Source: Caballeronia udeis (GTDB lineage Bacteria; Pseudomonadota; Gammaproteobacteria; Burkholderiales; Burkholderiaceae). Taken from it: 64,000 nucleotides of DNA. Below the pieces are notes generated by a model that worked only from the letters and a program-made list of their open reading frames with translations, was not told the DNA's origin and searched no databases. A program made the translations under genes and the position numbers. The stretch is taken from contig NZ_FCOK02000040.1 of assembly GCF_001544555.2 (NCBI RefSeq), positions 18,573 through 82,572 of the forward strand, read 5' to 3'. Positions 51,877-61,297 of this stretch are shown here, piece by piece; the stretch's first letter is position 1; every line of letters starts with the position of its first letter.

Positions 51877-52391
51877 GGTTTGTTTGGCTTTTCGGCTTGG
51901 GCGGGCGGCGGGCTGCCAGCGGGTGCTCGCCCGGATTTCCACGGAAATTTGCTTTGGCTAGGCGTGCGTGCGAGGCAAAGGGCGATTATACCGGCGCGCG
52001 AACCCGAGGGCGACGCGCCGCCGGTTACGAAATGCTGGCGGCACCTCGCCAGCGTCCTGCAGCGCCTGCCTGCGGAGGCGCCCTGGTCGCCCGGACTCTG
52101 GCATATCGGCTTCGCGCAGAACGAGCGGGCACGATATCGCAAAAAGAAACTCACTGTGCACAGAGCCGAGATTGACGTCGAGTAAGGACTGAACGAATGA
52201 TGATTCCCGGATATCGGGGCAGACAACATCTTCCCCCGGGAAACTGTCGGCCGTCTTCTCGAAGATGGCAACCTGGCGCAGTTCGGCGAACCTTTTACTC
52301 TGCTCCGGTACTTCGTTGCATGCGATCCAGCAATCCCACCATGGAATGCTCGAACTGAACGCCGATCACTTCTTCAAGAGCTAACGACCAA
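51877..52391. other. Intergenic region with possible decayed coding remnant
   Basis: About 500 bases. The first part is the leuS promoter region. On the plus strand one frame from about 52000 to 52388 reads protein-like on both sides of stop codons at about 52183-52203 (GLWHIGFAQNERARYRKKK, then GRLLEDGNLAQFGEPFTLLR). No start codon serves the second half and I cannot assign a family. It may be a remnant of a gene that accompanied the fimbrial subunit, or chance. Confidence 0.3.
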
Positions 52392-53477
52392 ATGAATTCA
52401 ATCTATGCGATCCCCACCTCCTCGCGGAAGTTCTCGGACGGGTCGCGCTCGCGGACACAGCGCCTGCGATACGCCATGGCCATGCTCTTGCTGGTGCTTT
52501 CAGCACTTGTCGCGTCACCCGCACATGCACAGGTTTCATGTGAAGTACTCGATACCGGCAAAGTGGTCACAGCCGGCGTGATCTCGGTTCCCATGAACGC
52601 GGCACCGGGGACGACGGTGATGAAATTGGCGTCCGCCTCCTTCCGAGGCGACTGCTACTTTCAGAGCCTGCCAGCGAGCGGCGTACTCATTGTCAGGCTG
52701 AGTATCAGCACCGCGCCAGCGACCGGATTTACCGACGTCTATCCAACTAACATAAGCGGCCTCGGTGTTCGCTATACCGTGGACTCGGGGACAGGGTGCG
52801 ATGCTACCAACACCCCGATTGCGACAAGTCTGGATATAACGTGCGACGTGAGCGCTGACGGCACCTTTGTACACGTATATACCCCGATGTCAGTTACGGT
52901 AAGCTTTGTAGTGACGGGCATCATCAACGGAGGAGCCTCAACGCTGTCGAGCATTCCCAGCGTTGGCACTGCGGTTAGAATCCAATCAGGGTTATCGTGG
53001 ACTAAGCCAGCGATGTACACGGGCACTGCAAGCGGCACGCTCAGCACGGCGACATGCTCAGTCCAGACCCAGGCGCCGGCCGTTGACCTTCCTACCGTAA
53101 CAACACGCGCACTCTCAAGCGGGATAGGAGCCACGGCAGGTCGAACGGGGTTCAGCCTGAGCTTTTCTTGCGTGCGGGGCGCGAGAGTGTCAATTGTCAT
53201 TACGGACGCCGTTACGCCGGAGAATCGGACTAACGTACTCACTTTGGCACCCGATTCCACCGCGAAAGGCGTCGGTATTCAGATACTTCGTGACCAAAGC
53301 ACTCTGGTGCTTTTTGGCCCGGATGCGGTAGGTCAAAGCGTTGCTAACCAATGGTTAATCGGCGCATCGCCCGACGGCCTGCTTACGTTACCGCTGTAGG
53401 CACAATATGTTCGAACCGGTAACGTAACGCCGGGACATCTCAGAGCGCTGGCGACTTTCACGATGTCGTATCAATAG
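52392..53477 (+). pseudogene. Fimbrial adhesin/pilin subunit interrupted by an in-frame amber codon
   Basis: A chaperone-usher-type fimbrial subunit. The open frame to TAG at 53397-53399 gives 335 residues. The signal peptide ends at AHAQ (about residue 46); an N-terminal lectin-like domain of about 170 residues follows, then a pilin domain from about residue 220 with Cys222 and Cys260. The frame continues after the TAG for 25 codons to a second TAG at 53475-53477, ending TFTMSYQ, the classic C-terminal beta-strand of pilins needed for chaperone binding. The first TAG is therefore a nonsense mutation or a sequencing error. No chaperone or usher gene is adjacent. Base composition appears less GC-rich than the neighbours. 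Confidence 0.8.
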
Positions 53478-53489
53478 GTCAATGATTTC

Positions 53490-53915
53490 CTATCGGGCCG
53501 GCTTGACCTGATCGGTCACGAAGCCGATCTTGTTGAGACCGGCGCCCTGCGCCGCGCCCATTACCTGAGCAATCACGTCATAACGCGTCGCGCTCGATGC
53601 CCTCAGGTGAATCTCCGGCGGCGTTGCGCGTTTGCCTTCAGCCACGAACCGGGTACGCATCTGATCAAGCGTAATCGGCTTGTCGTTCCAGTAAATCTTG
53701 CCTGCATCATCGATGGAAAGCGTGATGGTCTCAGGCGTCTCGCGCGCCACTTGCGACGCGACCTTCGGCAAATCGAGCCGGATCGCATGCGTGAACAACG
53801 GCGCCGTGATGATGAAAATCACCAGCAGCACAAGCATGACGTCGATCAACGGCGTCATGTTGATCTCCGCCATGGGCGCGCCGTTCGATTTCTTGTCCAG
53901 TCCGCCGAATGCCAT
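53490..53915 (-). CDS. exbD: ExbD/TolR-family biopolymer transport protein
   Basis: A 141-residue protein with one N-terminal membrane helix (DVMLVLLVIFIITAPLF) and a periplasmic domain. The key Asp in INMTPLIDVMLVLLV is the proton-path residue of the ExbBD motor. It follows exbB after 48 bases. The pair powers TonB-dependent uptake across the outer membrane, but no tonB gene is adjacent in this window. The short length and ending favour ExbD over TolR, although the two are hard to separate. Confidence 0.88.
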   Translation of the reverse strand: MAFGGLDKKSNGAPMAEINMTPLIDVMLVLLVIFIITAPLFTHAIRLDLPKVASQVARETPETITLSIDDAGKIYWNDKPITLDQMRTRFVAEGKRATPPEIHLRASSATRYDVIAQVMGAAQGAGLNKIGFVTDQVKPAR

Positions 53916-53963
53916 GATGTGCTCGTCCGGGTGGGGGTATTAAAGAGTCGGCTGGTGCCTTGA

Positions 53964-54668
53964 TTAAACCACGCGGTCTTGCACCGGCGCGCTTTTGACG
54001 CGGCGTGGCGCCACGCCGCTCGTGTACGCGTGGAGGTCGTGAGCGAAGCCGTCGAGTTCCTCGGAAATCTGCCGTACAAGCCGACCGAGCACGTTGTACG
54101 CAAGCACAGCCGGGATGGCCACGACCAGGCCGAACGCCGTCATGATCAGCGCCTCGCCCACCGGTCCCGCCACATTTTCGATCATCGCTTGCCCGCTCGC
54201 GGCAATGCTGCCGAGCGCGTGATAAATGCCCCACACGGTGCCGAGCAAACCGACGAACGGCGCGGTACTTCCCACCGACGCCAGCAGAACCTGTCCGAAC
54301 TCAAGCCGCCTTTGCGACGCCAGCAACGCGTGCCGCAACGCGCGCAATACGCGCTCACCCGGCTCCACATGTGCGATCAGCGCACCGGGCATTTCTGCCT
54401 CCGACGCCCGCCACGCAGCCACCGCAAGCGGCAAATACACGCCTTCCCGATCCAGCTTGCGCAATTCCGCGATCCCTTCGGCCAGCGTCGGCGCCTGCCA
54501 GAAACGCTGCACGGCGCGCGGTCCCTGACGCTTCGCGCGGATCAGGACCCACGCCTTCACGATGAGAAAACACCAGCTCGCCACCGACATGGCCAGAAGC
54601 ACACCCGCGACGGCATGCGTAATGCCGTCGCTGCTCTGCAGATAATGGAAGATGCCGGTTGTAGCCAT
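53964..54668 (-). CDS. exbB: ExbB/TolQ-family proton channel protein
   Basis: A 234-residue MotA/TolQ/ExbB protein with three membrane helices (about 15-40, 125-150 and 165-190). The conserved block FVGLLGTVWGIYHALGSIAASG and the C-terminal helix region ALIMTAFGLVVAIPAVLAYN are diagnostic. It forms the pentameric proton channel with ExbD. It lies between dapB and exbD in the same direction. Confidence 0.9.
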   Translation of the reverse strand: MATTGIFHYLQSSDGITHAVAGVLLAMSVASWCFLIVKAWVLIRAKRQGPRAVQRFWQAPTLAEGIAELRKLDREGVYLPLAVAAWRASEAEMPGALIAHVEPGERVLRALRHALLASQRRLEFGQVLLASVGSTAPFVGLLGTVWGIYHALGSIAASGQAMIENVAGPVGEALIMTAFGLVVAIPAVLAYNVLGRLVRQISEELDGFAHDLHAYTSGVAPRRVKSAPVQDRVV

Positions 54669-54719
54669 CGGACAAAAACCCCGGGTTTGAGTGGCTCAGG
54701 ATCAGGCTGAGAGTCAGGC

Positions 54720-55517
54720 TCAGCGCAGACCGAGCACGTCTTGCATATCGAAGAAACCGCGCTCACGGCCCGCAAGAAAGTGCGCGGCGCGCAACGAGCC
54801 CTGCGCATAAGACAGCCGGTTGGCCGATTTGTGCGTGATCTCGATCCGCTCGCCAATGCCCGCGAACAGCACAGTGTGGTCGCCGACAATGTCACCGCCG
54901 CGAATGGCGGCGAAACCGATGGTGGAGGGATCACGTTCGCCGGTCACGCCTTCGCGCCCGTACACCGCGCAATCCTTCAGCTCGCGGCCGAGCGCATGGG
55001 CAATGGTTTCACCCATCGCAAGCGCAGTGCCCGAGGGCGCGTCGACCTTGTGCCGGTGGTGCGCCTCGATAATCTCGATGTCGTAGCCTTCAGCGAAATG
55101 CCGCGCCGCGAACTCGAGCAGCTTGAGCGTCACGTTCACGCCCACGCTCATGTTCGGCGCAAACACAATGCCGATTTTTTCACCAGCGGCGCGCAATTGG
55201 GCTTTTTGGTTATCGTCGAAACCGGTCGTGCCGATAACCATCTTCACGTTATGCCGCAACGCCGCTTCCAGATGCACGAGCGTGCCTTCGGGACGCGTGA
55301 AGTCGATCAGCAGATCCGCGTTGGCGAAAACCTGCTCGATATTGTCCATCAGCACAACACCCGTCTCTTGTCCGAGGAAAGCGCCTGCGTCCTGGCCGAG
55401 TTGCGGCGCTCCGGTTCTGTCGAGCGCACCGGTCAGCGTGGCGTTGGCGTCCTTGAGAACGGTTTCTATGAGCATGCGGCCCATGCGGCCCGATGCGCCG
55501 GCAATGGCGATTTTCAT
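54720..55517 (-). CDS. dapB: 4-hydroxy-tetrahydrodipicolinate reductase
   Basis: NAD(P)H-dependent reductase of lysine and diaminopimelate synthesis. The 265 residues have the nucleotide motif KIAIAGASGRMGRMLIE at the N-terminus and the signature IIEAHHRHKVDAPSGTALA, which includes the catalytic His and Lys. Length matches the family. It is downstream of bamE and upstream of exbB; a 147-base gap to bamE contains no gene. Confidence 0.96.
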   Translation of the reverse strand: MKIAIAGASGRMGRMLIETVLKDANATLTGALDRTGAPQLGQDAGAFLGQETGVVLMDNIEQVFANADLLIDFTRPEGTLVHLEAALRHNVKMVIGTTGFDDNQKAQLRAAGEKIGIVFAPNMSVGVNVTLKLLEFAARHFAEGYDIEIIEAHHRHKVDAPSGTALAMGETIAHALGRELKDCAVYGREGVTGERDPSTIGFAAIRGGDIVGDHTVLFAGIGERIEITHKSANRLSYAQGSLRAAHFLAGRERGFFDMQDVLGLR

Positions 55518-55663
55518 GGCGTGTCTCGCGTGAGTTGAGGCTACGAAGTCAGAAGCATGGAAGCGATAAGGCCGCCGCTTGGCGCGCGGCCGCCGGGGCA
55601 GGACGGGTCTCGACTAAACCAGACAAAGCTGGCGGGCAAATTCTGCCGGCCCGCCATTTCTGC

Positions 55664-56560
55664 TTAGTTGGTGGTCGTCGCCGGCACGGAGGACGCGCCA
55701 AGGCCGCTGCTCGTGTCCGCCGGAGCGGACGACGACGGGCCTTGCGGACCCACCGCGTTGCTGTCCGGCACCGTGACCGGATTCGGACGACGCTGCAACT
55801 GGATCTGCGAGTTGCCTGCGGCGCTCACGTTCGGCGGCAATCCCGGGCTGCCCGGCACGGTCGGCATGGCCGACGAGCGGGTGCGGCCCGTGGGCGCCTG
55901 CACGGCGTCGGTCGCGCGATTGGCGGCCTGGGCGGCTTGCTGGTTGGCGTCACCGGCAAATGCGCTCGACGCATTCGATGCATCCGGCTGAACGCCCGGC
56001 GCACTCGCCGCTCCCGCGACCGCTGCACCGCTGGCTGACGTACCCGCTGCCATTGCCGCCGACGTGGCGCTAGCCCCGCTGGCTGCTGCAGCCGTGGCCG
56101 CAGCCGTAGCGGCGGCCAGCTTACGGCCCTTGTCGCCGTCAATTTCAGCAAGCAATTCAAGATTCGATGGCAAACCCTCGCCGCCTGACCAGCTCGCCAC
56201 GCGGTCGCCCGCGAACAGCACGACGAAATCACGCTGCTGCACGACCGCCGTGGAGCCGCGCTTGAAATAGAAGATGTAGTCCCAGCGATCCGCATGGAAC
56301 ATGTCCGCCAGCAACGGCGTGCCGAGCAGCGCCTTCACCTGGTCGCGCGTCATGCCGGTCTTCATCTGGCTGGCGGCTTCCGCCGAAACGAAGTTCCCCT
56401 GTACAACCGTAATCCGATACGGTGTGATGTGCTGCGCGAAGGTCTGCGTAACGCTATCGTAAGTGGAACAACCGGCCAGGACGGTCATAGTGGCGGCAGC
56501 GATCAAAGTTCCGCGCATACGACGGCTCTCCCGGCTATTCAATAAAGATTTTAGAAACAT
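55664..56560 (-). CDS. bamE: BAM complex lipoprotein BamE with Ala/Ser/Pro-rich C-terminal extension
   Basis: Outer-membrane lipoprotein of the beta-barrel assembly machine. From the ATG at 56560 the lipobox LAGC puts the acylated Cys at residue 31, and the SmpA/OmlA domain covers about 35-145, with GNFVSAEAASQMKTGMTRDQ, LLGTPLLADMF and DYIFYFKRG. After LELLAEIDGDKGRK comes a 150-residue low-complexity tail rich in Ala, Ser, Gly and Pro that E. coli BamE lacks. The ATG at 56518 (MRGTLIAA) is an alternative start; both have purine-rich sites upstream. It is divergent from fur, a common proteobacterial pairing. Confidence 0.88.
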   Translation of the reverse strand: MFLKSLLNSRESRRMRGTLIAAATMTVLAGCSTYDSVTQTFAQHITPYRITVVQGNFVSAEAASQMKTGMTRDQVKALLGTPLLADMFHADRWDYIFYFKRGSTAVVQQRDFVVLFAGDRVASWSGGEGLPSNLELLAEIDGDKGRKLAAATAAATAAAASGASATSAAMAAGTSASGAAVAGAASAPGVQPDASNASSAFAGDANQQAAQAANRATDAVQAPTGRTRSSAMPTVPGSPGLPPNVSAAGNSQIQLQRRPNPVTVPDSNAVGPQGPSSSAPADTSSGLGASSVPATTTN

Positions 56561-56718
56561 TTCACCCTTCATTTCACCCTTCGCCTGGCCCATCGCCCGT
56601 GGGGGCGCAAGAATTTCGGAGTCTTTCGGAGATCGCGCCATTTCGTTCGGATGGTGACCGGAACGGTAAAAACGCATTACTATGAGAACCTTGAATTGTA
56701 CTCTAGGGATGCCTAGCG

Positions 56719-57147
56719 ATGACCAATCCCGCCGATCTGAAAAATATCGGGCTGAAGGCGACCTTGCCCCGGCTCAAGATACTTGAGATTTTCCAGCATA
56801 GTCCTGTGCGTCACCTGACTGCAGAAGACGTGTATAGAAACCTGTTGCATGAGGAACTCGACATCGGTCTCGCCACCGTATACCGCGTGCTCACGCAGTT
56901 CGAGCAAGCTGGCCTGCTTTCCCGCAGTAACTTCGAGTCGGGCAAAGCCGTGTTCGAGCTCAACGAAGGGACCCATCATGACCACCTGGTGTGTCTGGAC
57001 TGCGGCATGGTGGAAGAGTTCTTCGACGCCGAGATCGAAAGCCGTCAGCAGGATATTGCGAAGCACCGCGGCTTCAAGCTGCACGAACATGCCCTCGCGC
57101 TGTATGGCACCTGCACGAAGGAGCAATGCCCGCACAGGAAGAACTGA
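56719..57147 (+). CDS. fur: Ferric uptake regulator
   Basis: Iron-responsive repressor of 142 residues. The winged helix occupies about residues 15-85 (ERLKILEIFQHSPVRHLTAEDVY-like blocks, TVYRVLTQFEQAGL). The metal-site block HHDHLVCLDCG (residues 86-96) and the final pair of cysteines in TCTKEQCPH are typical of Fur. Iron-loaded Fur would repress uptake genes, possibly including exbB-exbD, but no clear Fur box was identified upstream of that pair. A strong terminator follows. Confidence 0.96.
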   Translation: MTNPADLKNIGLKATLPRLKILEIFQHSPVRHLTAEDVYRNLLHEELDIGLATVYRVLTQFEQAGLLSRSNFESGKAVFELNEGTHHDHLVCLDCGMVEEFFDAEIESRQQDIAKHRGFKLHEHALALYGTCTKEQCPHRKN

Positions 57148-57193
57148 TTTCGAATGACAGTTCAGGCGCGTGATGTTGGCGCGCCCAAGTGTG

Positions 57194-57233
57194 AAAAAGC
57201 CGCCGGTTCTTGCAAACCGGCGGCTTTTTTTTT
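57194..57233. terminator. Strong terminator between fur and gap
   Basis: The arms aaaaagccgccggtt (57194-57208) and aaccggcggcttttt (57215-57229) form a perfect 15-bp stem with a 6-base loop and a T-run of nine. The mirrored ends make it bidirectional for the convergent fur and gap genes. Confidence 0.95.
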
Positions 57234-57290
57234 CAGCTTGATTTCAATGCGTTACCTGGCGGCTTTGCTTCACCGCCTTACTTCGCCGCT

Positions 57291-58301
57291 TTACTTCGCA
57301 TTCGCCAGCGCGACAGCCGTGTCCAGCATGCGGTTCGAGAAGCCCCACTCGTTGTCATACCAGCTCGACACCTTCACCAGGCGGCCAGACACCTTCGTGA
57401 GCGTCGCGTCGAACGTCGACGAAGCCGGGTTATGGTTGAAGTCGATCGACACCAGCGGCGCCGTGTTGTAGCCCAGGATGCCCTTCAACGCGCCTTCCGA
57501 TGCTTCCTTCATGATCGAGTTCACTTCATCGACCGTCGTGTCGCGCGCGGCGATAAACGACAAGTCGACGATCGACACATTGATGGTCGGAACACGAATG
57601 GCGTAACCATCCAGCTTGCCGTTCAGTTCCGGCAACACCAGGCCCACCGCCGACGCAGCACCCGTCTTCGTCGGGATCTGGCTGTGCGTGGCCGAGCGGG
57701 CGCGGCGCAGGTCCTCGTGATACACGTCGGTCAGCACCTGGTCGTTCGTGTACGCGTGGATGGTCGTCATCAGGCCGTTCACCAGGCCGATCTTGTCGTT
57801 GAGCGGCTTGACGAGCGGCGCCAGGCAGTTCGTCGTGCACGATGCGTTCGAGATAACCGTATCCGACGCCTTCAGCACATGGTGATTCACGCCATAGACG
57901 ATAGTCGCGTCAACGTCCTTGCCGCCCGGCGCCGAGATGATGACCTTCTTCGCGCCGCCCTTGATGTGGGCGCTGGCCTTTTCTTTCGTGGTGAAGAAGC
58001 CGGTGCATTCCAGCACGACGTCCACGTTCAGCTCGCCCCAGGGCAATTCAGCCGGGTTGCGGGTAGCCAGCACGCGGATGCGGTCGCCGTTGACCACGAG
58101 GTAGTCGCCGTCCACCGACACTTCGCCCGGGAACTTGCCGTGCGCCGTGTCGTACTGCGTCAGGTGCGCGTTCGTGGCGGCATCGCCGAGGTCGTTGATG
58201 GCAACGATCTCGATGTCGTGCTTCTTGCCGTTTTCATACAAGGCACGCAGCGTATTGCGGCCGATCCGGCCGTAGCCGTTGATTGCAACGCGAATCGTCA
58301 T
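57291..58301 (-). CDS. gap: Glyceraldehyde-3-phosphate dehydrogenase
   Basis: Phosphorylating GAPDH of glycolysis and gluconeogenesis. The 336 residues have the NAD motif INGYGRIGR, the catalytic Cys155 in SNASCTTNCL, and the His in the usual position of AYTNDQ. The Asp37-Leu38 pair (INDLG) points to NAD rather than NADP specificity. It lies 89 bases downstream of tkt, a gene order found in Burkholderia. Two copies of ttacttcgc overlap the stop region. Confidence 0.96.
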   Translation of the reverse strand: MTIRVAINGYGRIGRNTLRALYENGKKHDIEIVAINDLGDAATNAHLTQYDTAHGKFPGEVSVDGDYLVVNGDRIRVLATRNPAELPWGELNVDVVLECTGFFTTKEKASAHIKGGAKKVIISAPGGKDVDATIVYGVNHHVLKASDTVISNASCTTNCLAPLVKPLNDKIGLVNGLMTTIHAYTNDQVLTDVYHEDLRRARSATHSQIPTKTGAASAVGLVLPELNGKLDGYAIRVPTINVSIVDLSFIAARDTTVDEVNSIMKEASEGALKGILGYNTAPLVSIDFNHNPASSTFDATLTKVSGRLVKVSSWYDNEWGFSNRMLDTAVALANAK

Positions 58302-58390
58302 GGTCTATCTCCTGATGGCTGAAAAAAAGTTCCAGTTCGCTGCTGCGGGGCTTGCCAGGTCAGCGCCGGTAGCACTGACCCATCGCCCTG

Positions 58391-60421
58391 TCAGCCCGCG
58401 AGCGCGGCTTTCGCCGTCTCCACGACATGCTCGACGGTGAAGCCGAAATACTTGAAAAGCTCGCCGGCGGGCGCGGACTCGCCGAACGAATCAATACCCA
58501 CCACGCCGCCTTCGAGACCCACATACTTGCGCCAGAAATCGGTCACACCGGCTTCGATCGCCACGCGCACGACGCCCTTCGGCAACACGCGGTCGCGATA
58601 TTCCTGGTCTTGCAGATCAAACACGTTCGTACACGGCATGGACACGATGCGCGCGCCAATGCCTTCCTGCGCCAGTTTCTCGCCGGCCTTCAGCGCCAGT
58701 TCGACTTCCGAGCCCGTCGCGATGAGGATGATCTTGCGTGCCGGGATGTCGTCGTTCCAGTCGCGCAGCACGTAGCCGCCCTTCGAGATGTTCGCGATCT
58801 GTACGTCGTTACGCGGCGAGAACAGCAGGTTCTGACGCGTGAAAATCAGCGCCGACGGCCCTTTGTGCTCAATGGCGAACGTCCAGGCCACAGCGGTCTC
58901 GACGGTATCCGCCGGACGCCACACTTGTAAGTGCGGAATCAGCCGCAAGCTCGACGTTTGCTCCACCGACTGATGCGTCGGGCCGTCTTCGCCCAGGCCG
59001 ATCGAATCGTGCGTGAACACGAAGATGGACGGCGCCTTCATCAGTGCAGCCACGCGCAGCGCGTTGCGGCTGTAGTCCGAGAATGTCAGGAAAGTGCCGC
59101 CAAACGGACGATAGCCGCCATGCAGCACGATGCCGTTGATGGCCGCGCTCATGCCGAACTCGCGCACGCCGTAGTTGATGTGGTTGCCCCACTGGATGTC
59201 GGTCGTGCCCTCACCGGCGCGCACCGGCTTCGATGCCTTCCAGTTCGTCAGATTCGAGCCCGTCAGGTCGGCGGAGCCGCCCAGCAGTTCCGGCAGCGCG
59301 GCGGCGAGGCCGTCGAGCGTTTGCTGCGAAGCCTTGCGGGTGGCAATGGTTTCGCCCTTCTGATTCGCCGCTTCAACAATGTCCTTCGCGTCCTGCGCCC
59401 ACTTGGCCGGCAGTTCGCCGTTCATCCGGCGTACGAATTCAGCGGCTTCGGCCGAATGCTTCGCGCGATACGCATCGAACTGCTTGTTCCATTCGCTTTC
59501 CGCGCGGGCACCGGCTTCCTTCGCGTCCCACGCTGCATAGACTTCCTGCGGAATCACGAACGGTTCCCAGGTCCAGCCCATGCCGGCACGAGCGTCCGCG
59601 ATTTCCTTGGCGCCCAGCGGCGCGCCGTGCGAATCGTGGCTGCCTTGCTTCGTCGGCGCGCCCTTGCCGATGGTCGTGCGGCAGCAGATCAGCGTGGGTT
59701 TATCCGAGTTCTTCGCTTGCGCAATGGCCGCGTCCACCGCGTCCACGTTGTGGCCGTCCACCGCGCGGATCACGTTCCAGCCGTAGGCTTCGAAACGCTT
59801 CGGGGTGTCGTCGTGGAACCAGTGCTCCACATGACCGTCGATGGAAATACCGTTGTCATCGTACAGCGCGATCAGCTTGTGCAGCTTGAGCGTGCCGGCG
59901 AACGAACAGGCTTCGTGCGAGATGCCTTCCATCATGCAGCCGTCGCCGAGGAACACGTACGTGTGGTGGTCGACGATCTTCGCGCCGTCCTTGTTGAACT
60001 CGGCTGCGAGCAGCGCTTCGGCAAGCGCCATGCCGACCGCGTTCGCCAGACCCTGGCCAAGCGGGCCGGTGGTCGTTTCAACGCCCGGCGTCATGCCGTA
60101 TTCCGGGTGTCCCGGCGTCTTCGAATGCAGTTGGCGGAAATTCTTGAGTTCGTTGATCGGCAGGTCGTAGCCGGTCAGGTGCAGCAACGAATACAGCAGC
60201 ATGGAACCATGACCGTTCGACAGGACGAAACGATCGCGGTCGGCCCAGTGCGGGTTACCCGGGTTGTGCTTCAGGTGGCGCGACCAGAGCGCGACACCAA
60301 TTTCCGCCATGCCCATTGGCATGCCCGGATGGCCGGAGTTGGCTTGTTGAACGGCGTCCATTGCCAGCGCACGGATTGCGTTGGCCATCAGGGTGGTCTG
60401 GCTGGAAGTCGGGGTCGTCAT
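58391..60421 (-). CDS. tkt: Transketolase
   Basis: Thiamine-diphosphate enzyme that moves two-carbon units in the pentose phosphate pathway. The 676 residues have the TPP motif GDGCMMEGISHEACSFAG, the pyrimidine-domain blocks GHPGMPMGMA and GLGEDGPTHQ, and the C-terminal domain. I use the ATG at 60421 (MTTPTSSQT) because upstream sequence on the open frame is unlike the family. tkt and gap are probably one transcript. Confidence 0.97.
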   Translation of the reverse strand: MTTPTSSQTTLMANAIRALAMDAVQQANSGHPGMPMGMAEIGVALWSRHLKHNPGNPHWADRDRFVLSNGHGSMLLYSLLHLTGYDLPINELKNFRQLHSKTPGHPEYGMTPGVETTTGPLGQGLANAVGMALAEALLAAEFNKDGAKIVDHHTYVFLGDGCMMEGISHEACSFAGTLKLHKLIALYDDNGISIDGHVEHWFHDDTPKRFEAYGWNVIRAVDGHNVDAVDAAIAQAKNSDKPTLICCRTTIGKGAPTKQGSHDSHGAPLGAKEIADARAGMGWTWEPFVIPQEVYAAWDAKEAGARAESEWNKQFDAYRAKHSAEAAEFVRRMNGELPAKWAQDAKDIVEAANQKGETIATRKASQQTLDGLAAALPELLGGSADLTGSNLTNWKASKPVRAGEGTTDIQWGNHINYGVREFGMSAAINGIVLHGGYRPFGGTFLTFSDYSRNALRVAALMKAPSIFVFTHDSIGLGEDGPTHQSVEQTSSLRLIPHLQVWRPADTVETAVAWTFAIEHKGPSALIFTRQNLLFSPRNDVQIANISKGGYVLRDWNDDIPARKIILIATGSEVELALKAGEKLAQEGIGARIVSMPCTNVFDLQDQEYRDRVLPKGVVRVAIEAGVTDFWRKYVGLEGGVVGIDSFGESAPAGELFKYFGFTVEHVVETAKAALAG

Positions 60422-60777
60422 GTCGAGTCCGGTAGGTCCTGAAAAGATCCTGGGATGATTCTGGGCGACGCACCGGAGCAAACGATGAAGCACCGTTTTC
60501 AACACCCGGAGCGACGAGAAACGAAGAGGATCGGAAGCCGGTTATTCTAGCAGACGACTTTGAGGCGCTGGCGCGAGGGCCGGAGCGACCCGGGCGGCGC
60601 CGAAGGGGATTGCCCGGGGAAAGATCAATCATGACGAATGCCTCGCGCGGGCACGTTCCCTGCATCGACACATCGCGCCGACGCGACGTAGCGCCGCAAC
60701 AGGAATCCGCTCAGCCCTTCTGCCAAAGGGCGCCATGGCACAATGCACCTGTCAGCCGAGCTCGAGGAGAAGCCCAT
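60422..60777. other. Intergenic region between tkt and the VOC gene
   Basis: About 350 bases containing two divergent promoter regions. A TAGAAT-like -10 box on the minus strand near 60545-60550 could serve tkt. No gene, repeat or hairpin of note was seen. Confidence 0.45.
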
Positions 60778-61191
60778 ATGTCCGACCCCCGCCCCGCCGA
60801 TGTGCCGTGGCTCACGCCTTACCTGACTGTTCGCGACGCCCGTGTCTCCACCGGCTTCTACGAACAGGCGCTAGGTTTTGCGGTGCGTGACAGCGTCAAC
60901 GACGACGGCGCCGTGATCCACGTCGAGATGACGTATCGCGGACAGTTGATCCTGATGTTCGCGCCCGAAGGCGCCTACGGTTCGCACGCGAAGACGCCCA
61001 AGAGCACGGGTCTGATGGCGCCGCAATCGTTCTATCTCTACGTCGACGATGTAGACGCCGCGTTCGCGCGCGCCGTCGCGGTTGGCGCGAAGCCGCTGAT
61101 CGAACCCCAAGACCAGTACTGGGGCGACCGTTTTGCGCAGTTCGAAGACCCGGACGGGTATCGCTGGGCAATCGCCCGGCATTTGAATTAG
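60778..61191 (+). CDS. VOC family protein (PhnB-like)
   Basis: A 137-residue VOC module. It starts MSDPRPADVPWLTPYLTVRD after a good ribosome-binding site (gaggag) seven bases upstream. The VOC blocks STGFYEQALGFAVRD, YLYVDDVDAAFARAVAVGA, and FEDPDGYRWAIARH are present. PhnB-like and glyoxalase-like proteins share this layout; the substrate is unknown. The longer open frame upstream of the ATG is non-coding by its composition. Confidence 0.85.
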   Translation: MSDPRPADVPWLTPYLTVRDARVSTGFYEQALGFAVRDSVNDDGAVIHVEMTYRGQLILMFAPEGAYGSHAKTPKSTGLMAPQSFYLYVDDVDAAFARAVAVGAKPLIEPQDQYWGDRFAQFEDPDGYRWAIARHLN

Positions 61192-61297
61192 GCTGGGTCC
61201 GTCGCGTTCCATGTTGTTGGTCGAAGGTTGAACGGATAACGCTCAAGCACCCATCACTTCCCTGCCCGCGCACTTCCTTGTCCGGGCGAGTTACTTC

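Noticed and set aside
49801..52185. Rightward open frame of nearly 800 codons opposite leuS
   Set aside because: Antisense to leuS over most of its length; His/Arg-rich shadow. Only its last part beyond leuS was considered, as a possible remnant.
58931..60442. Rightward open frame of about 500 codons opposite tkt
   Set aside because: Antisense to transketolase; no start with a ribosome-binding site and no known domain.
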